Assembly: GCA_021372695.1 (NCBI GenBank)
Contig: JAJFTY010000029.1
Coordinates: forward strand, 1 to 49,921
DNA from: Deltaproteobacteria bacterium
Lineage (GTDB): Bacteria > Desulfobacterota > Syntrophia > Syntrophales > UBA5619
DNA: 49,921 nt
Reading direction: 5' to 3'
Shown: in pieces, positions 7,182 through 15,111 of the stretch
How the letters are laid out: each line of letters begins with the position of its first letter
Position numbering within the stretch: the first letter of the stretch is position 1
Made by a program: the position numbers and the translations under genes
The notes under the pieces: generated by a model
Told to the model about the DNA's origin: nothing
What the model saw: only the letters and a program-made list of their open reading frames with translations
Database searches by the model: none

Positions 7182-8207
7182 ATGAAACTTAACCTGTTCA
7201 AAACCATGCTCACGGTGCTCTGTCTGGCCGTCACGGCGGCCGTGGCGCCGGCACCGGCAGTGGCCGCCCCGATCACGCTGACTTATGCGAACTTCCCGCC
7301 CGCTGCGACCTTCCCCTGCGTCCAGATGGAGCGGTGGGCCAGAGAGATCGAAAAGCGGACGAACGGCCAGGTGAAGATCAACACCTTCCCGGGCGGAACG
7401 CTGCTCCCCGCCAAGAACATCTTCGACGGCGTGATCGCCGGGACGGCGGACATCGGGAACTTCGCCATGAGCTACCAGCCGGGGCGGTTTCCCGTCTCGG
7501 AGGCGGTCGATCTGCCGCTCGGCTTCCCGAACGCCCGTGTCGCAAGCCTGGTCCTCTACGACCTGATCGACAAGTACAAGCCCAAGGAATTCGAGAAGGT
7601 GAAGATCCTGACCCTCTTCACCTGTCCACCGGCCGATTTCATGACGAGCAAGCCGGTGCGGACGCTGAAGGACCTGAAGGGAATGGAGCTCAGGGTCTCC
7701 GGAACCGGCGCCGACGCCGTCAAGAACATGGGCGGCATCCCGATCGCCATGCCCCAGTCCGAAACGCCGGAGGCGATCCAGAAGGGGATCGTCAAGGGAG
7801 TCGTCTCCTCGCTCGAAGTCCTCAAGGACATGAACTACGCCGCCTACTGTCCCTATGCCACGGACACGAACCTCTTCGTCGTCTCCTTCGCCGTGGTCAT
7901 GAACCGCGACAAGTGGAACGCGCTGCCGGCGGACGTGAAGAAGGCGATGGACGATCTGCGCGTGGAGCAGGCGGAGTGGACCGGCAAATACGTGGACAAC
8001 CACGTCGCCGAATCCCTGGCCTGGTCGAAGGAGAAGTACAACCATCAGGTGATCCAGCTTCCCGCGGCGGACAAGGCGGAGATCCGGAAACTCGTGAAGC
8101 CGATGATCGATGACTATGTGAAGAAGGTGAGCGCCCAGGGCATTCCCGGGGCGGAGATCGTCACCGAGATCGAGAAGCTGACGAAGAAATACGACCGGAA
8201 GAAATGA
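7182..8207 (+). CDS. dctP: TRAP transporter substrate-binding protein, DctP family
   Basis: The periplasmic binding protein of a tripartite ATP-independent transporter, 341 residues. A signal peptide covers about residues 1-28 (VAPAPAVAA-PITL). The mature start LTYANFPPAATFP, the PGGTLLPAKNIFDGVIAGTADIG segment and the ELRVSGTGADAVKNMGG loop are typical of DctP-type receptors. The conserved arginine that usually binds the substrate carboxylate would be in LRVSG. A strong GGAGG site lies before the ATG. It overlaps dctQ by four bases, so P, Q and M form one operon. Family members bind organic acids; the exact ligand cannot be told here. The stop overlaps the next start. Confidence 0.95.
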   Translation: MKLNLFKTMLTVLCLAVTAAVAPAPAVAAPITLTYANFPPAATFPCVQMERWAREIEKRTNGQVKINTFPGGTLLPAKNIFDGVIAGTADIGNFAMSYQPGRFPVSEAVDLPLGFPNARVASLVLYDLIDKYKPKEFEKVKILTLFTCPPADFMTSKPVRTLKDLKGMELRVSGTGADAVKNMGGIPIAMPQSETPEAIQKGIVKGVVSSLEVLKDMNYAAYCPYATDTNLFVVSFAVVMNRDKWNALPADVKKAMDDLRVEQAEWTGKYVDNHVAESLAWSKEKYNHQVIQLPAADKAEIRKLVKPMIDDYVKKVSAQGIPGAEIVTEIEKLTKKYDRKK

Positions 8208-8698
8208 TCGGAATCCTCGACAAGATCGACGACATCTGCGGCCGGATCCTGCTCGTCTTGAGCGGTGTGGCCGTGGTCGCGCTCATGCTCGTGGCCACGG
8301 GCAACGTGCTCCTCAGGATCTTCCACGCCCCCTACCGGGGGACCTACGAGATCGTCTCCTTCCTGGGGGCGATCGGAGTCGCCTTCGCGCTCGCCTCCAC
8401 GCAGCGGAAGAAGGGGAACATCGTGGTGGACATTTTCTCGTCGCGCTATCCGGAACCGGTGAGGCGGCTGGTCGACGCGCTCTCCGCCGCGATCAGTGCT
8501 GTCTTCTTCGGGATCGTCTCCTGGCAGATCGTCGTCTGGGGGGCGCGGATCATGGCCGCGGGCGAGGTGTCGGAGACGCTCAAGATCATCTACCACCCCT
8601 TCGTCTTCGGCGTGGCGGCCGGTTTCGGCCTCCTGGCGCTGACCTCCCTCCTCGATGTTCCCCGGGCGTTGGGGAGGGGTCGCGGGGAGACGCCATGA
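8204..8698 (+). CDS. dctQ: TRAP transporter small permease, DctQ family
   Basis: A 164-residue protein with four predicted membrane helices, the expected size for the small TRAP membrane subunit that links the binding protein to the large permease. The segment RGTYEIVSFLGAIGVAFALA is characteristic of DctQ. The ATG lies in the dctP stop (ATGA) and its own stop overlaps the dctM start (ATGAG), so all three subunits are translationally coupled. The C-terminal tail is basic and cytoplasmic. Confidence 0.92.
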   Translation: MIGILDKIDDICGRILLVLSGVAVVALMLVATGNVLLRIFHAPYRGTYEIVSFLGAIGVAFALASTQRKKGNIVVDIFSSRYPEPVRRLVDALSAAISAVFFGIVSWQIVVWGARIMAAGEVSETLKIIYHPFVFGVAAGFGLLALTSLLDVPRALGRGRGETP

Positions 8699-10002
8699 GC
8701 GGACCGCTTCTGGGTGTCGCCGGCATCGCCGTCATGTTCGCCGCACTCTTCCTGCTGCGGATTCCGGCGGGCTTTACGATGGCGATCGTCGGCTTCTTCG
8801 GCCTCGCCTACGCGACATCGTTCACCGCCGCCTTCGGGATGATCGGCGGGGAGATCTGGAACATCTTCTCCGGCTACGGCCTCACGGTGATCCCGATGTT
8901 CATCCTCGTCGGGGAGTTCGTCCACTACGCGGGCTACAACGACAGCCTCTACCATGCGACGAACCGGTGGTTCGGCCATCACCGCGGGGGGCTCGCGATC
9001 ACGACGATCCTGGCCTGCGCGGCCTTCTCCGCGATCAGCGGCTCGAACACGGCGACCGCGGCGACGATGAGCACGGTCGCCATACCGGCCATGAAGAAAT
9101 ACCGCTACCACCCGGTCCTGAACGCCGGCTCCGTCGCCGCCGGGGCGACGCTGGGCGTCCTGATCCCGCCCAGCATCGTGCTCGTCGTCTACGGCATCTA
9201 CACGGGGCAGTCGATCGGGAAGCTCTTCTTCGGAAACGTCATCCCCAGCGCCATCGCGACCGTTCTCATCGCGGCCACGGTCTTCGTTATCTGCCGCCGC
9301 CATCCCGACTGGGGGCCGGCGGCGGAGAAGAGCACCTGGAAGGAGCGCATCCAGGCCCTGCCCGAGGCGCTCGACATCGTCATCCTCTTTGCCATCATCA
9401 TGTACGCCCTCTTCACCGGCGTCGTGACCGCGACGGAAGCGGCGGCACTCAGCTGCACACTGGGGCTTCTCATCTGCATCGCCCGGCGGAAGCTCTCCTG
9501 GGCAGGATTCCTGGCCGCGGTCGGGGCCACGGTCCGGATCTCCTGCATGGTTTTCATGATCATCGCCGGGGCCGTGATCTTCGGCCGGTTCCTGGCGATC
9601 ACCCGCCTGCCCTTCGAGGCGGCCGGGTGGATCGGTTCCCTGGCTATTCCCAATGGATTCCTGCTCATACTGATCCTGCTCTGCTACGTCATCGGCGGCT
9701 GCATCATGGATGCGCTCGCCTTCCTGCTGATCTCGCTTCCGATCTTCTACCCGCTTGTCGTGGGGCTGGGGTACGACCCGATCTGGTTCGGCCAGATGAT
9801 CACCATCGTGACCACCATGGGGGCGATCATGCCGCCGATTGGAATCTGCTGCTACGTCGTGGCGGGGATGGCGGGGAACATCCCTTTGTCCACCGTCTTC
9901 CGGGGGGCTTTCTACTACATCCCGGCCTACATCGTCACGCTGGTCATCCTGGCGCTCTTTCCCTACGGGACGGTGCTTGTCCTCTCCAACCTCGTCCGTT
10001 AA
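8695..10002 (+). CDS. dctM: TRAP transporter large permease, DctM family
   Basis: The ion-coupled transport subunit, 435 residues and very hydrophobic, with about 12 membrane segments. Typical motifs are LLRIPAGFTMAIVGF near the start, SGSNTATAATMSTVAIPAMKK (broken here to its core SGSNTATAATM), VAAGATLGVLIPPSIVLVVYG, and the late GAIMPPIGICCYVVAGMAG that mirrors it. The pair of hairpin-loop motifs is the substrate and sodium site of the family. Last gene of the operon. No terminator is obvious before the promoter at 10051. Confidence 0.95.
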   Translation: MSGPLLGVAGIAVMFAALFLLRIPAGFTMAIVGFFGLAYATSFTAAFGMIGGEIWNIFSGYGLTVIPMFILVGEFVHYAGYNDSLYHATNRWFGHHRGGLAITTILACAAFSAISGSNTATAATMSTVAIPAMKKYRYHPVLNAGSVAAGATLGVLIPPSIVLVVYGIYTGQSIGKLFFGNVIPSAIATVLIAATVFVICRRHPDWGPAAEKSTWKERIQALPEALDIVILFAIIMYALFTGVVTATEAAALSCTLGLLICIARRKLSWAGFLAAVGATVRISCMVFMIIAGAVIFGRFLAITRLPFEAAGWIGSLAIPNGFLLILILLCYVIGGCIMDALAFLLISLPIFYPLVVGLGYDPIWFGQMITIVTTMGAIMPPIGICCYVVAGMAGNIPLSTVFRGAFYYIPAYIVTLVILALFPYGTVLVLSNLVR

Positions 10003-10470
10003 CCCCGATACATCCCCCTCTCCGGATTTCTGCGGGTGGCTCGATTTTGGTTGACAAAGCCCGCACGGGCGATGTACAAAGTCACGCCATGTCGGAGGGA
10101 ACGGGTTTATAATTATAAGAATCACAGGCGTTTAGAGTTAAGTAGGGCCATGCCTGCAGAACACGTTCCGGTAACCGGACCATCGAAAATTTCATCCAGG
10201 ACTGGCCGGCTGACGTGCAGAACGCGTGGGTCGACATCGTTCATCCTTCAATCGTCAGGATCAGCAAAAAGGGGAGCTGCAACAGGGCGTATCGATCGGA
10301 TAGCCGAAGGAAGGCTAACAGTCGAAGAGTGTCCGGTAGCCTTCAGGAGAAGAGCCGGGAACAACAGTGACAGCGGGATATCGCAAAACTCATGATGGGA
10401 TGCCATCGAAAGGGGGTACGGTAATCTGAAACAGAAAGGCGGGGACAGCGATGCGCCCCGCGGGTTGGTT
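10003..10470. other. Intergenic region with long leader (468 bp)
   Basis: It contains the promoter at 10051-10080 and then about 380 nt before the first molybdenum gene. Visible structure: TCCGG-TAA-CCGGA near 10166-10178, AAGGCTA/TAGCCTT (about 10310-10342) and GCGGGG/CCCCGC just before the start (10439-10461). I could not fit the known molybdenum-cofactor riboswitch. One reading frame (10146-10368) is open without a start codon and may be a gene remnant. Confidence 0.4.
10051..10080 (+). promoter_or_regulatory. Sigma-70-type promoter of the molybdenum gene cluster
   Basis: TTGACA (10051-10056) is a perfect -35. After 18 bp TACAAA (10075-10080) matches the -10 consensus at four of six positions. 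Transcription would start near 10088, giving a leader of about 380 nt before the ATG at 10471. Confidence 0.5.
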
Positions 10471-11499
10471 ATGCTGAAAAGAGTCAAGGTCGAAAAGGCA
10501 GTGGGGCTGAAGCTGGCCCACGACCATACCCGGATCATACCCGGGAAGTTCAAGGGGGTGGGATTCCGGCGCGGCCATGTCGTCCGCAAGGCCGACGTTC
10601 CGAAGCTCCTCGACATGGGCAAAAAGGAGGTCTACATCCTCGACCTCGCCAAGGGGCAGGTGCATGAGGAGGATGCGGCCAGAAGGACGGCCCGGGCCGT
10701 TGCCGGCAGGAACCTCAAAGCGGGAAAGCCGCGTGAGGGCAAGGTGGAACTCACCGCCAAGACCTTCGGCCTCCTGAAGGTCAAGGTGGACGCGCTGGAG
10801 AAGATCAACCGGATCGGCGCGGTCATCCTTTCGACGCGCCACAACAACTCCGTCGTGCATGAAGGCGACGCGGTGGCCGGCACGCGGGTCATCCCCCTTT
10901 TCGTCCTGGAGTCCAAAGTCTCGAGGGCAGAGGAGATCGGCCGGCGCCTTGGACCCATCGTCGAGGTCGTTCCCATCCGCCCGAAGACGGTTGGTGTCCT
11001 GGTGACGGGGAGTGAGATTTTCGAGGGGCGGATCCCAGACCGGTCCGCTGCCATCGTGACGGACAAGGTGGAGGCGCTCGGGTCGAAGGTGACGCAGACG
11101 GCCGTGGTCACCGACGATCCTTCGCTGATTGCGGCCGAGATCCGCCGGATGGCCAAGGCCGGCTGCCGGGTGATTGTGACGACCGGCGGCCTTTCGGTGG
11201 ATCCTGACGACGTGACCCTGGCGGGCATCCGCCGGTCCGGGGCAGAGGTGGTCTTCTACGGGACCCCGGTGCTGCCGGGCGCCATGTTCGTCTGCGCCCG
11301 GCTCGGGAAGGCGGTCATCCTCGGGGCGCCCGCCTGTGTGGTCCATGACCCGGTGACGGTCCTGGATCTGATTCTGCCCCGGGTGCTGGCCGACGATCCG
11401 ATTTCTGCCGCGGATATCGCGCCGCTCGGCCACGGCGGCCTCTGCCTGCGCTGCAAGGTCTGCAAGTACCCGGTCTGTCCATTCGGCAAAGGCGCCTGA
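10471..11499 (+). CDS. MoeA/MogA-like molybdopterin-binding protein with Cys-rich tail
   Basis: A 342-residue protein. The N-terminal part (KVEKAVGLKLAHDHTRIIPG) resembles the opening domain of MoeA-like proteins. The MoCF-type domain from about residue 170 carries VGVLVTGSEIFEG and VIVTTGGLSVDPDDVT, the molybdopterin-binding loops. The C-terminus has a cysteine cluster, CLRCKVCKYPVCPFGKG, that could bind a metal or Fe-S centre. I chose the ATG at 10471; an in-frame TTG two codons earlier has no better ribosome site. It heads the cluster with yqeB, xdhC, mocA and yqeC and probably acts in molybdenum insertion for hydroxylases of the xanthine dehydrogenase family. The upstream stem at 10439-10461 could occlude the ribosome site. 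Confidence 0.85.
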   Translation: MLKRVKVEKAVGLKLAHDHTRIIPGKFKGVGFRRGHVVRKADVPKLLDMGKKEVYILDLAKGQVHEEDAARRTARAVAGRNLKAGKPREGKVELTAKTFGLLKVKVDALEKINRIGAVILSTRHNNSVVHEGDAVAGTRVIPLFVLESKVSRAEEIGRRLGPIVEVVPIRPKTVGVLVTGSEIFEGRIPDRSAAIVTDKVEALGSKVTQTAVVTDDPSLIAAEIRRMAKAGCRVIVTTGGLSVDPDDVTLAGIRRSGAEVVFYGTPVLPGAMFVCARLGKAVILGAPACVVHDPVTVLDLILPRVLADDPISAADIAPLGHGGLCLRCKVCKYPVCPFGKGA

Positions 11500-11503
11500 T
11501 CCC

Positions 11504-12313
11504 ATGGCGGAAAAGCGGCTCCGAGAGCTGATCATCCTGATCCGGGGCGGAGGCGAAATGGCCTCGGGCGTAGCCCAGCGGCTGGTCCGGTCGGGTTTCC
11601 GGGTCTGCATCACGGAAATCCCCGAACCGCTGGCCGTGCGCCGGAGCGTCTCCTTCTGTGAAGCCGTGTACGCGGGGGAGAGCAAAGTCGAAGAGTCGGT
11701 CGCAAGGCGGGTCGAAGGTGTGGAGGAGGTGCGGCGCTGCTGGGAAGCGGACGAGGTGCCTGTGGTCGTCGACCCCCCGGCTGCTATTCGTCGGACCCTC
11801 CTGCCGGATGTGCTGGTGGATGCGACCCTCTGCAAGGGCGATATCGATACGGCCCTGGGCGATGCCCCCCTGGTCATCGGTCTGGGCCCCGGGTTCCGGG
11901 CCGGGCGGGATGTGCACTTCGTGATCGAAACCAACCGCGGCCATGACCTGGGCCGGGTGATCGAAGCCGGCGGGGCCGAGGCGGATACGGGCATCCCCGG
12001 CGATATCAGCGGCTATACCTGGGAAAGGGTCCTGCGCGCCCCGGCCTCCGGGAGGTTCCGGGGGAAGAAACAGATCGGAGATCGCATCGTGAAGGGTGAG
12101 GCCGTCGCCGAGGTGGAAGGCGTTCCACTCGAGGCGGTCATCTCCGGCGTCTTGCGCGGAATCCTGCACGACGGCCTCATGGCACTGCCGAACATGAAGG
12201 TGGCGGATGTGGATCCGCGGGGGGCAAGGGAAATCTGCCTGACCGTTTCCGACAAAGCCCGCGCCATCGGCGGCGCCGTGCTGGAGGCGATCATGAGGCG
12301 GTACAACCGGTGA
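11504..12313 (+). CDS. yqeB: Selenium-dependent molybdenum hydroxylase accessory protein YqeB
   Basis: A 269-residue protein of the EF2563/YqeB family, found beside selenium-dependent molybdenum hydroxylases. A nucleotide-binding start, IILIRGGGEMASGVAQRL, is at about residues 9-26. It is followed by a conserved segment RRSVSFCEAVYAG and by VLVDATLCKGDIDT and VIGLGPGFRAG. The C-terminal half (about 180-260) has a barrel-sandwich-like pattern (RAPASGRFR, IGDRIVKGEAVAEV). The gene starts four bases after its upstream neighbour ends, and xdhC follows after 47 bp. Its biochemical role is not established; the family is implicated in placing labile selenium or sulfur on the molybdenum centre. Confidence 0.88.
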   Translation: MAEKRLRELIILIRGGGEMASGVAQRLVRSGFRVCITEIPEPLAVRRSVSFCEAVYAGESKVEESVARRVEGVEEVRRCWEADEVPVVVDPPAAIRRTLLPDVLVDATLCKGDIDTALGDAPLVIGLGPGFRAGRDVHFVIETNRGHDLGRVIEAGGAEADTGIPGDISGYTWERVLRAPASGRFRGKKQIGDRIVKGEAVAEVEGVPLEAVISGVLRGILHDGLMALPNMKVADVDPRGAREICLTVSDKARAIGGAVLEAIMRRYNR

Positions 12314-12360
12314 AGCATCCATGACCCTCGGGAGCAGCCGGGCGGAATTCGGGAGGCGTG

Positions 12361-13173
12361 ATGGAGGATCTGTACGCAGAGATTGTGAAGCTCAAAGCCG
12401 AGGGCAGGAGTTCGGCGCTGGCCACGATCATCGGCACCAAAGGCTCCACTCCGCGGGAAACGGGAGCCAAGATGCTCGTCCGCGATGACGGAACGATCCT
12501 CGGGACCGTCGGCGGCGGCTGCCTGGAGGGGCAGGTCATCGTCGAAGCCGTCATGGCCATGCGGGACGAGAAACCGCGCACCATCCACCATGACCTGACC
12601 GGCAGTGAGGCGGACCGGGCGGGTATGATCTGCGGAGGGGTTCTGGACATCTACGTCGAACCGATCGTTCCTACCCCGACGGTCATCATCTTCGGCGGCG
12701 GCCACATCTCCCTGTTCGTCTCGAAAATCAGCGTCATGGCCGGGTTCCAGGTCACGGTCATCGATGACCGCGCCGAGTTCGCAAACGCAGAACGCTTTCC
12801 GGAGGCCGGACAGGTGATTGCCGAGGCGTTCTCCGCCGCCTTTCCTGGGCTCCGGGTCAACCGCTCCGCCTACCTGGTCATCGTCACGCGGGGCCATGCC
12901 GGCGACCAGGAGGTCCTAGAGTGGGCCCTCACCACCGAAGCCCGGTACATCGGCATGATCGGCAGCAAGAAGAAGATCCGCACCCTCTATCAGAATCTGG
13001 AGGCGAAGGGGGTCAACCGGGAGGCGTTCTCGCGCGTCCATGCGCCGATCGGCCTGGAGATCGGGGCGCTGACGCCGGAGGAGATCGCGGTGGCCATCGT
13101 GGGTCAGATGATCCAGGTGCGGCGGGCATCGTCTGCCGAAGGACCCGGTCCGGCGAAGGCGTGCGCGGGCTGA
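12361..13173 (+). CDS. xdhC: XdhC family molybdenum hydroxylase maturation protein
   Basis: A 270-residue XdhC/CoxF protein, which binds molybdenum cofactor, promotes its sulfuration and delivers it to xanthine dehydrogenase-type enzymes. The N-terminal domain has ALATIIGTKGSTPRETGAKM and GGGCLEGQVIVEA; the latter holds the family's conserved cysteine. A Rossmann domain follows (VIIFGGGHISLFVSKI, about 101-116), then GMIGSKKKIRTL and RVHAPIGLEIGALTPEEIAV. ATG 12361 is chosen over the adjacent GTG because GGGAGG is well placed for it. Part of the five-gene maturation cluster. Confidence 0.93.
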   Translation: MEDLYAEIVKLKAEGRSSALATIIGTKGSTPRETGAKMLVRDDGTILGTVGGGCLEGQVIVEAVMAMRDEKPRTIHHDLTGSEADRAGMICGGVLDIYVEPIVPTPTVIIFGGGHISLFVSKISVMAGFQVTVIDDRAEFANAERFPEAGQVIAEAFSAAFPGLRVNRSAYLVIVTRGHAGDQEVLEWALTTEARYIGMIGSKKKIRTLYQNLEAKGVNREAFSRVHAPIGLEIGALTPEEIAVAIVGQMIQVRRASSAEGPGPAKACAG

Positions 13174-13230
13174 GCCGATGCCGCTCTCCCCTGAACGTGC
13201 CGCTCCAATCCAATTGCAGGAGACAAGACC

Positions 13231-13836
13231 ATGATCTCTGCGATCCTGCTCGCCGCAGGTGAATCCAAACGCATGGGGCGGCCGAAACAGCTCCTCGAAT
13301 GGCAGGGGAAGCCCCTTCTGCTGCATGTCCTGGAAAATCTCGTCCGCTCCAGCGCGGATGAAGTCATTCTCGTGCTGGGCCATGAAGCGGACCAGATCCG
13401 GAGCTGCCTGCCCGGGCTTCCCGTCAAGATCGTCGTTAATCCGGACTATGAGACGGGAATGGCCTCGTCGCTCCGGCAGGGACTGCTTTCCATGGACGCC
13501 GGAAGCGAAGCTTTTCTCGTTCTCCTGGCGGACCAGCCCTGCATCGGGCCGGACATGATCGACCGGGTGATCCGGGAGTTCCGGCGGGCCCGTCCCAAAC
13601 GGGGCATCGTCCGGCCGGTTTACAGGGGGGTGCCGGGGCATCCCGTGCTGATGGGTGCGCAGTACCTCCAGGAAGCGATGAAGCTCGACGGAGACGAGGG
13701 CGCCCGCCGTATACTGGCGGATCACCCCGCGGACATTCTCGAGATCGACGTGGACCAGGACGGGGTTCTGATGGATCTCGACACGCCGGAGGAGTATAGA
13801 GACTGTCTGAAGAGGCGGGGATTGGACGAATCATGA
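13231..13836 (+). CDS. mocA: Molybdenum cofactor cytidylyltransferase, MocA type
   Basis: A 201-residue nucleotidyltransferase. It most likely adds CMP to molybdopterin, giving the MCD cofactor used by xanthine dehydrogenase-family enzymes. The nucleotide-binding start ILLAAGESKRMGRPKQLL (residues 5-22) is followed by VNPDYETGMASSLRQGL and by LLADQPCIGP, whose Asp is the metal ligand. GHPVLMG and the C-terminal DLDTPEEY also fit the MocA/MobA family. It is placed with xdhC, which binds MocA in other organisms. A GCAGGAG ribosome site precedes the ATG. The stop overlaps yqeC (ATGA). Cytidylyl rather than guanylyl specificity is inferred from context. Confidence 0.9.
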   Translation: MISAILLAAGESKRMGRPKQLLEWQGKPLLLHVLENLVRSSADEVILVLGHEADQIRSCLPGLPVKIVVNPDYETGMASSLRQGLLSMDAGSEAFLVLLADQPCIGPDMIDRVIREFRRARPKRGIVRPVYRGVPGHPVLMGAQYLQEAMKLDGDEGARRILADHPADILEIDVDQDGVLMDLDTPEEYRDCLKRRGLDES

Positions 13837-14600
13837 CGCCGGCAGAGGCCCTTTCCCTTGGCGACCGCGAAGTGATCAGCCTGGTGGGCGGCGGCGGCAA
13901 AACCGCCCTGATGTACGCTCTGGGCCGGGAACTTTCGGCGAGGGGAGGGGTCATCGTGACCACGACCACCAGGATCCGGGAGCCGGAACCTGCCCCCATC
14001 CGGCTCCAGTTCCTCTCCGAAGATCTCTTACAGGTCGGGAACTGGGTGGCGGAGAATGCCGACCGCAAGGTTGCCCTCCTCGTCGCCCGGAGGAGGCTGC
14101 CGGGGGGCAAGCTCGAAGGGATCCCGCCCGGATGGGTCGACATGCTCTCTCGCAGGGAAGAGGTCTCCACCATCGTCGTTGAAGCCGACGGGTCTGCGGG
14201 CCGGCCTTTGAAGGCCCCCCGGGAAGGGGAACCGGTCATCCCGCAGAGCTCGACCCTGCTCGTGCCGGTGATGGGAATCGACGGCATGGGGCGCCCTCTC
14301 GACGAGGCGTGGGTCTTCCGTTCGGCCATCGCTGCCCGCCTTCTCGATCTGCCGCCGGGAAGCACGGTGACGGAGGAGGCCGCCGCCCGTCTGATGAGGG
14401 CGTTGCTGAAGGATGCTCCTCCGGGTAGCCGCGTCGTGCCGGTCATCAATAAGATCGATCTGCCCGGAGGCCGGGAAAAAGCGTTGAGGCTGGCCCGATA
14501 TCTGCTTTCGATGGACCCCGGAATCGGGAAGGTTATTCTCTGCCGGCTCCGGGAGAGCTCCGACGTAGAGGTGATTGCGTCTGGCCTCTTGCCGCGATGA
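13833..14600 (+). CDS. yqeC: Selenium-dependent hydroxylase accessory protein YqeC
   Basis: A 255-residue P-loop protein of the YqeC family. [18 protein letters not shown] (about residues 14-31) forms a nucleotide-binding loop. [13 protein letters not shown], then [15 protein letters not shown] and [13 protein letters not shown] (a GTPase-like NKxD motif) follow. Family members co-occur with YqeB and with selenium-dependent molybdenum hydroxylases, and may supply or insert selenium. Translationally coupled to mocA. It closes the cluster; no hydroxylase subunit is present in the window, so the target enzyme must be encoded elsewhere. Confidence 0.9.
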   Translation: MTPAEALSLGDREVISLVGGGGKTALMYALGRELSARGGVIVTTTTRIREPEPAPIRLQFLSEDLLQVGNWVAENADRKVALLVARRRLPGGKLEGIPPGWVDMLSRREEVSTIVVEADGSAGRPLKAPREGEPVIPQSSTLLVPVMGIDGMGRPLDEAWVFRSAIAARLLDLPPGSTVTEEAAARLMRALLKDAPPGSRVVPVINKIDLPGGREKALRLARYLLSMDPGIGKVILCRLRESSDVEVIASGLLPR

Positions 14601-14679
14601 GCATGGGTGGTTTGCGCCCGGAACGGACCCCGGAACGGGGTCGCAGAGCGGCGGCTCCATTGAACAGGATGAGGAACTC

Positions 14680-15060
14680 GTGATCGCAGGCGCGTTGGAA
14701 GGGTTGAGAATCATCGATCTGACGAGGGTCCTGGCCGGACCCTTCTCCACGATGCTCCTGGCCGACATGGGTGCTCAGGTCATCAAGGTCGAGGAGCCGG
14801 GACCCCTATGACTCCTTCGAGGCGAAGGATGGATATTGCGTCATCGGGGCGGGAAATAACAAATTGTACCGGATTCTGTGCAAAACCATCGGATCGGATG
14901 CGCTCATCGATGACGAGCGGTTCATGACCGTCAAGGAGAGGGTGAAGAATCACGCGGCGCTGAAGCCCCTGATCGAGGCGTGGACGAAGGAGCGGCCGGT
15001 GAACACCATCGTCGATGCACTGCTCATGACGGGCGTTCCTGCGGCACCGATCCTTCGAGC
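14680..15060 (+). pseudogene. CaiB/BaiF family III CoA-transferase remnant (internal deletion)
   Basis: The first 40 or so codons from GTG 14680 read as a normal family III CoA-transferase start ([20 protein letters not shown], then [12 protein letters not shown]). They then stop at TGA near 14809. At about 14803 the sequence jumps in another frame to the C-terminal third of the same family ([20 protein letters not shown], later LIDDERFMTVKERVKNH and GVPAAPIL). About 230 residues are missing, including the part that holds the catalytic aspartate. The similarity fades near 15060. The ribosome site and start are still good, so this looks like a fairly recent internal deletion. Compare the intact paralogue at 33300-34514. 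Confidence 0.85.
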
Positions 15061-15111
15061 CCGGTCCGGAAAAGGGTTCTTGAACAAAGCAGCACGAAAC
15101 GGGACGACCCT

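Noticed and set aside
5874..10125. Very long minus-strand frames (up to 723 codons) opposite iorA and the TRAP genes
   Set aside because: Their translations are Arg/Asp/Gly-rich, without domains, and mirror well-identified plus-strand genes. They are artefacts of high GC content.
10425..10461. String resembling the core of a class I c-di-GMP riboswitch (GAAA...GGGGACAGCG)
   Set aside because: The partner segments and the required GCAAAGCC core are absent, and the gene context does not fit.
10088..10470. Molybdenum-cofactor (Moco) riboswitch
   Set aside because: The expected conserved blocks could not be recognised. Kept only as a leader of unknown nature.
14980..15111. Upstream extension of the hybrid kinase into the CoA-transferase remnant
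   Set aside because: The extra 44 codons are out-of-frame CoA-transferase sequence. ATG 15112 starts a natural coiled coil.
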